Part shown: piece after piece, positions 29,951 to 33,306 of the stretch
How positions within the stretch are numbered: position 1 is the stretch's first letter
Layout of the letters: every line of letters begins with the position of its first letter
Assembly: GCA_017308185.1 (NCBI GenBank)
Contig: JAFKFP010000166.1
Location: 1 to 33,306, forward strand
Source: a bacterium
Lineage (GTDB): Bacteria; Chloroflexota; Dehalococcoidia; Tepidiformales; Tepidiformaceae
Direction: 5' to 3'
DNA: 33,306 nt
Made by a program: the position numbers and the translations under genes
The notes under the pieces: model-generated
Databases searched by the model: none
Told to the model about the DNA's origin: nothing
What the model saw: the letters and a program-made list of their open reading frames with translations, nothing else

Positions 29951-30343
29951 ATGGCAACGAAAGTCGAAGACGCACTCGAAATCATCAAGGGCATGACCAT
30001 CCTCGAACTTCGCGACCTGAACAAGGCCATCGAAGATGAGTTCGGCATCACCGCCAGCGCGCCGATGATGGTCGCCGCTGGCGCGGCAGCTGGTGGTGGC
30101 GCTGCCCCGGCCGCCGCCGAAGAGGAGAAGACGGAATTCAACGTCACCCTCAAGAGCTTTGGCGACAACAAGATCAACGTGATCAAAGCGATCCGCGAAG
30201 TCGTCTCCGGTCTGGGCCTCAAGGAGGCCAAGGACCTGGTCGAGTCCGCGCCCGCCAAGATCAAGGAAGGCACCTCTAAGGAAGACGCTGAAGCCATCAA
30301 GGCGAAGCTCTCCGAGGCTGGCGCCGAAGTCACCATCGACTAA
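29951..30343 (+). CDS. rplL: 50S ribosomal protein L7/L12
   Basis: The 130-residue protein has the N-terminal dimer helix ([26 protein letters not shown]), an Ala/Gly-rich hinge (about 37-57), and the C-terminal domain [45 protein letters not shown] that binds translation factors. AAGGAG precedes the ATG. rpoB does not follow. A strong terminator closes the unit instead, so rplJL is a two-gene operon. Confidence 0.98.
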   Translation: MATKVEDALEIIKGMTILELRDLNKAIEDEFGITASAPMMVAAGAAAGGGAAPAAAEEEKTEFNVTLKSFGDNKINVIKAIREVVSGLGLKEAKDLVESAPAKIKEGTSKEDAEAIKAKLSEAGAEVTID

Positions 30344-30367
30344 CTTCGAATCTCACGGTTCGAATCG

Positions 30368-30400
30368 CGGGGGCAGGCTCCACGGCCTGCCCCCGTTTGT
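30368..30400 (+). terminator. Rho-independent terminator after rplL
   Basis: An 11-bp perfect stem (arms CGGGGGCAGGC and GCCTGCCCCCG) with a six-base loop is followed by TTTGT, 25 bases after the rplL stop. It ends the L10-L12 operon. It also lies just after the convergent LuxR-type gene. Confidence 0.88.
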
Positions 30401-30403
30401 GAT

Positions 30404-30936
30404 CTAGCGGAAAAGCCGCTCGATCAGGTCGTCGCGGCTCAGGCCGAAGTGGTCTCGAACCGCAGCCAGGATGGCACTCGTGCGGATTGTGGTCGGCGTA
30501 CCGATCAGCGTGCCGGTCACCCCCGCGGCAGCTGTTGCGAAGGGGGCCGCCGCCGGTGGCGTCGCCGTCGCGGTGGGGTCGCTTGTGTGCCGACAGCACC
30601 ATCGCCGCCATGCGATTCGTTGGCTGCCCGCACGGCCAGGTACCCGCCCGCCGACACGGCCACAACGGCGATGACTCCTGCCGCCGGTGCGAGCCAGCCG
30701 GTGAACGCGAGCGGCAACCAGCCCCATCGCCGTCCGCTCGCGGATGCAAGGGCCGCGCGCTGTCCATCGGTCATGAGCTTGGCGTGGAGATGCTTGAGGT
30801 GGAAGCGGAGCGCGTTGTGCTTGAGGCCGAGGCGCTCGGCGATCTCGTTGTTACTCAGCCCTTCGCGGGCGAGGCGCAAAATTTCGCGTTCGCGGGGTGT
30901 GAGTTCCTCGCCGCGCCGATGGCGGTCGTCGTCCAC
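30404..30936 (-). pseudogene. LuxR-type HTH membrane regulator, frameshifted
   Basis: Starting at GTG 30936, with GGGAG five bases before it, the frame encodes a GerE/LuxR helix-turn-helix (LTPREREILRLAREGLSNNEIAERLGLKHNALRFHLKHL, about 12-50). A membrane helix follows (WLAPAAGVIAVVAVSAGGYLAV). After GAVGTQATP the frame turns into an arginine-rich, out-of-frame-looking tail ending at 30517. The other frame continues with TATATPPAAAPFATAAAGVTG and ends DHFGLSRDDLIERLFR at 30404. One extra C in the CCCC run near 30572 would join them. So it is either a recent mutation, a sequencing error or, less likely, slippage. The intended product is a one-pass membrane regulator with a Thr/Pro-rich outer part. 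Confidence 0.72.
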
Positions 30937-31019
30937 GGAGTCTCCCTGTCACTTTCGGTGGTGGATCGACGATATTGCCCACGTGAGCCAGGTGTCGCTA
31001 CCCCTATGCACCGCCTGTT

Positions 31020-32531
31020 CTAGGCGCCCGAAATCCGCACGCTCCGCCCCTCCCAGAACGGTGCCCGGAGCTCGCGCTTCAGGATCTTCCCTGCGCCCGA
31101 TTTCGGCAGCGGCCCCTCGCTGATATCGATCTGCTTCGGCGCCTTGTACGCCGCGATCAGTGCGTGGCAGTGCGCGATCAGCGCCGCCGGCTCGATGGGT
31201 TCGCGGAGCACCACCGTCGCATGTACCGCCTCGCCCCAGCGCTCGTCCGGCACACCGAACACCGCCGCCTCGAGTACCGCGGGGTGGCTGTAGAGCGCCT
31301 CCTCGACTTCCGTGCTGTACACGTTCTCCCCTCCAGTCACGATCATGTCTTTCGCGCGGTCGACGAGGAACAGGTACGAATCTTCGTCCATGTACCCCAC
31401 GTCGCCCGTGCGGAACCAGCCCTCGTTGAGCACCTGCGCCGTCTCGCCGGGCAGCTTCCAGTAGCCGGCCATCACATTCGCACCGCGGATGGCGACTTCC
31501 CCCACAGCGCCGCGGGCGGCATCGTTCCCTTCTGTGTCGAGCACACGGATATCGACGCCGATGATTGGCTGCCCGCAAGACCTTGCCCGCGGCGTATCGA
31601 GGATCCCCTCCTCGCCCACAAGCATCGTCGCGAATGGCGACGTTTCCGTGGCGCCGTAGCTGTGGATCAGGCTCGCGCCGGGGAAGTTTGCGTGTGCGTG
31701 ACGCAGCGTCTGGGTGGCGATCGGCGACCCACCGTGATGGATCGCGCGAAGCGACGAGACATCTCGTGGGCGGCGCGCCTGTTCCTCGTTGATGGCCGCC
31801 AGCATCGTCGGCACGAAGAGCGCATCGGTGACCCGGTGCTGTTCCACGAGATCAAGCGCAGCCGCTGCCTCGAATGCCGGCAAGATGACCTGCAGGCCCG
31901 CATGCCAGACCGTGGGCAGGACTGCTACGGAGCCGGCCGCGTGGTAGAGGGGCGCAGCTACCAGCCAGCGCGTCCGTGGTGTGAACGGCGCCTCGGCCTG
32001 GAAGTGCAACGCGTTCGCGATGAGGTTCCCGTGGGTGAGCATCACGCCCTTCGGCTTGCCCGTAGTCCCGCCCGTATAGAACAACCCGGCGATGTCGTCT
32101 TCGCGCACATCGTCCGGGAAGGGTGACCGTGGAGCGTGCGTCAGCAACTCTTCGTACTCGGAGTCCAGCCGGATGACGTGCTCCACGCCAGAACCGAATG
32201 GCCCCGCATCGCGGTCGCAGAACAGCACGCGCGCCCCCGAATCATCGAGGGCGTAGCGCAGTTCGGTATCCGTGTGGCGATGGTTGAGCGGCACGATAGC
32301 AAACCCCGCACCGGGCGCCGCTTGATAGAGCTCGAGGTAGCGGTGGCAGTTCGCGCCCATCACGGCCACGCGGTCGCCACGGCGCATCCCCATTGCGGTA
32401 AGGGCTCCGGCGAGCCGCTGGCAACGATCCCAGGTTTCGGCGTACGTGAGCGTGAACTCGCCGCATTTCACCGCCTGCGCCGCAGAGGCGACCGTCGCCG
32501 CACGGCGCAGCGGGTCGATCATCGTAGTCAT
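31020..32531 (-). CDS. AMP-binding acyl-CoA synthetase (long-chain-fatty-acid-CoA ligase-like)
   Basis: The 503-residue protein activates a carboxylic acid with ATP and joins it to CoA. It shows the P-loop YTGGTTGKPKGVMLTHGN, the A5 motif SYGATETSP, and GWFRTGDVGYMDEDSYLFLVDRAKDMIVTGGENVYSTEVEEAL. The catalytic lysine is near the end, in PKSGAGKILKREL. The acyl substrate is not evident; the fold suits medium- or long-chain acids. ATG 32531 with GAGGG seven bases before it is preferred over ATG 32588. TATACT about 40 bases upstream supports a leader. Confidence 0.93.
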   Translation of the reverse strand: MTTMIDPLRRAATVASAAQAVKCGEFTLTYAETWDRCQRLAGALTAMGMRRGDRVAVMGANCHRYLELYQAAPGAGFAIVPLNHRHTDTELRYALDDSGARVLFCDRDAGPFGSGVEHVIRLDSEYEELLTHAPRSPFPDDVREDDIAGLFYTGGTTGKPKGVMLTHGNLIANALHFQAEAPFTPRTRWLVAAPLYHAAGSVAVLPTVWHAGLQVILPAFEAAAALDLVEQHRVTDALFVPTMLAAINEEQARRPRDVSSLRAIHHGGSPIATQTLRHAHANFPGASLIHSYGATETSPFATMLVGEEGILDTPRARSCGQPIIGVDIRVLDTEGNDAARGAVGEVAIRGANVMAGYWKLPGETAQVLNEGWFRTGDVGYMDEDSYLFLVDRAKDMIVTGGENVYSTEVEEALYSHPAVLEAAVFGVPDERWGEAVHATVVLREPIEPAALIAHCHALIAAYKAPKQIDISEGPLPKSGAGKILKRELRAPFWEGRSVRISGA

Positions 32532-32570
32532 GGGGCGGCCCTCGATTCCACGATGGGAGTGGTGCGCGGC

Positions 32571-32576
32571 AGTATA
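32571..32576 (-). promoter_or_regulatory. -10 box TATACT of the acyl-CoA synthetase gene
   Basis: On the minus strand TATACT is about 40 bases before ATG 32531. The transcript would include the GAGGG ribosome site, so this gene uses a leader, unlike others that share the same box. Confidence 0.45.
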
Positions 32577-32759
32577 CCGAGTCATCAACGGTCAGTCCTC
32601 CCGCCCCTTACCCACTGCGATCGCGCCCGTGGATGCGCTACGATGGGATCATCACAAGCGGGAAAGCATATCTATTGCTCAAGTCCATACGCTCGGTGAA
32701 TCATCGCGCAGTTCTTCCTCCCGGCATTGCCCACCACGACGCCGGTGCCGGTTTGGCTC

Positions 32760-33306
32760 ATGCCTGACCCCGCGGTCTCTTCCAAACAGCGCCGCACGGT
32801 AGGTGTGCTTGCCCTCCAGGGCGATTTTCGCGAACACCGCGAGATCCTCCAGTCCATGGGCCACACGGTTATCGAAGTCCGTAAACCCGGCCAACTCGAT
32901 GGGCTTGATGCGCTCATCATCCCCGGTGGCGAAAGCACTACCATCGCGCGCCTCATCCTGAGCAACGGGTTTCAGCAGCCGCTGCGCGATTTCTGCGCCA
33001 GCGGCCGCCCCGTCTGGGGCACCTGTGCGGGCGCAATCCTCCTGGCGAAACATGTAGACAACCTCGACCGGCCCGGCATCGAGGCCATGGAGATCTCGAT
33101 TCGGCGCAACGCCTTCGGCCGCCAGGTCGATAGCTTCGAGGCCGACCTCGATATCAAAGGCGTGGAGGGCGGACCGTTCCGCGCGCTCTTCATCCGCGCC
33201 CCCATCTTCGATGAAGTCGCGGCCCCCGCCGGCGCCATTGCCAAGCTCGAAAACGGCACCGTCGTGGCCGCGCGCCAGGCCAATATGCTCGCCACCTCGT
33301 TCCACC
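32760..33306 (+). CDS. pdxT: Pyridoxal 5'-phosphate synthase glutaminase subunit PdxT, 5' part
   Basis: The frame is open from ATG 32760 to the window end, about 182 residues without the C-terminus. It encodes TVGVLALQGDFREHREILQSMG, IIPGGESTTIARL, VWGTCAGAILLAKH with the nucleophile Cys, and MLATSFH with the catalytic His at the edge. PdxT supplies ammonia from glutamine to PdxS for PLP synthesis. About 13 residues precede the usual start. No Shine-Dalgarno sequence is visible, so the start is less certain. pdxS, its usual upstream partner, is absent; the acyl-CoA synthetase gene is divergent. Confidence 0.95.
   Translation, partial: MPDPAVSSKQRRTVGVLALQGDFREHREILQSMGHTVIEVRKPGQLDGLDALIIPGGESTTIARLILSNGFQQPLRDFCASGRPVWGTCAGAILLAKHVDNLDRPGIEAMEISIRRNAFGRQVDSFEADLDIKGVEGGPFRALFIRAPIFDEVAAPAGAIAKLENGTVVAARQANMLATSFH

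Noticed and set aside
30345-30366. Possible tRNA T-arm around the repeated TTCGAATC
   Set aside because: The eight-base word occurs twice in direct orientation, but no acceptor, D or anticodon arms can be drawn, and it lies between the rplL stop and its terminator.

Overview
This is about 33 kb of GC-rich bacterial DNA, densely coded on both strands. The gene set suggests a Chloroflexota-type monoderm: a YidC that lacks the large periplasmic domain of Gram-negative homologues, several lipoproteins, a tandem-fused class III CoA-transferase, LarC/LarB, and many genes that appear to be transcribed without a leader. This is an inference from gene content, since no rRNA or other marker is present. 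No CRISPR array, insertion sequence, phage gene or tRNA gene was found.

Layout. Positions 1-2007 hold a DUF1059-like fragment, a DUF1801 protein and obg on the minus strand. Positions 2336-9978 hold a ClpS-like adaptor, a fused CoA-transferase, an FMN split-barrel protein, dps, larC with a broken larB, a Uma2 nuclease and an M23 lipoprotein. Positions 10031-13009 hold an unknown protein coupled to a methyltransferase, then DUF2249, a DUF59 Fe-S factor and a large membrane protein with histidine motifs. Positions 13041-16990 hold a Nudix hydrolase, alanine racemase and a Slt-like lytic transglycosylase lipoprotein.

Positions 17069-24158 form an origin-proximal block: rpmH, rnpA, yidD, two parS sites, a beta-propeller lipoprotein, yidC, jag/khpB, a PfkB-family kinase, parA, parB and a RidA-family gene. 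Many of these genes overlap. It combines 50S assembly, RNase P, membrane insertion, RNA binding and chromosome segregation. Neither dnaA nor a DnaA-box cluster is visible. Positions 24185-28970 are accessory: SDR, GNAT, a mini-GntR, a tandem rhodanese, a secreted low-complexity protein, SufE, a small membrane protein and a VOC protein. Positions 29193-30400 hold rplJ-rplL with a recognisable L10 leader and a strong terminator. The window ends with a frameshifted LuxR-type membrane regulator, an acyl-CoA synthetase and the start of pdxT, which runs off the end.

The most distinctive signals are regulatory. Gene starts seem to fall into two classes, one with a Shine-Dalgarno sequence and one with a TAnnnT -10 box 6-8 bases before the start codon (predicted leaderless mRNA). 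A perfect 11-bp hairpin followed by TTTT lies inside the start of rnpA. Two genes, larB and the LuxR-type regulator, carry disruptions that need read-level confirmation.
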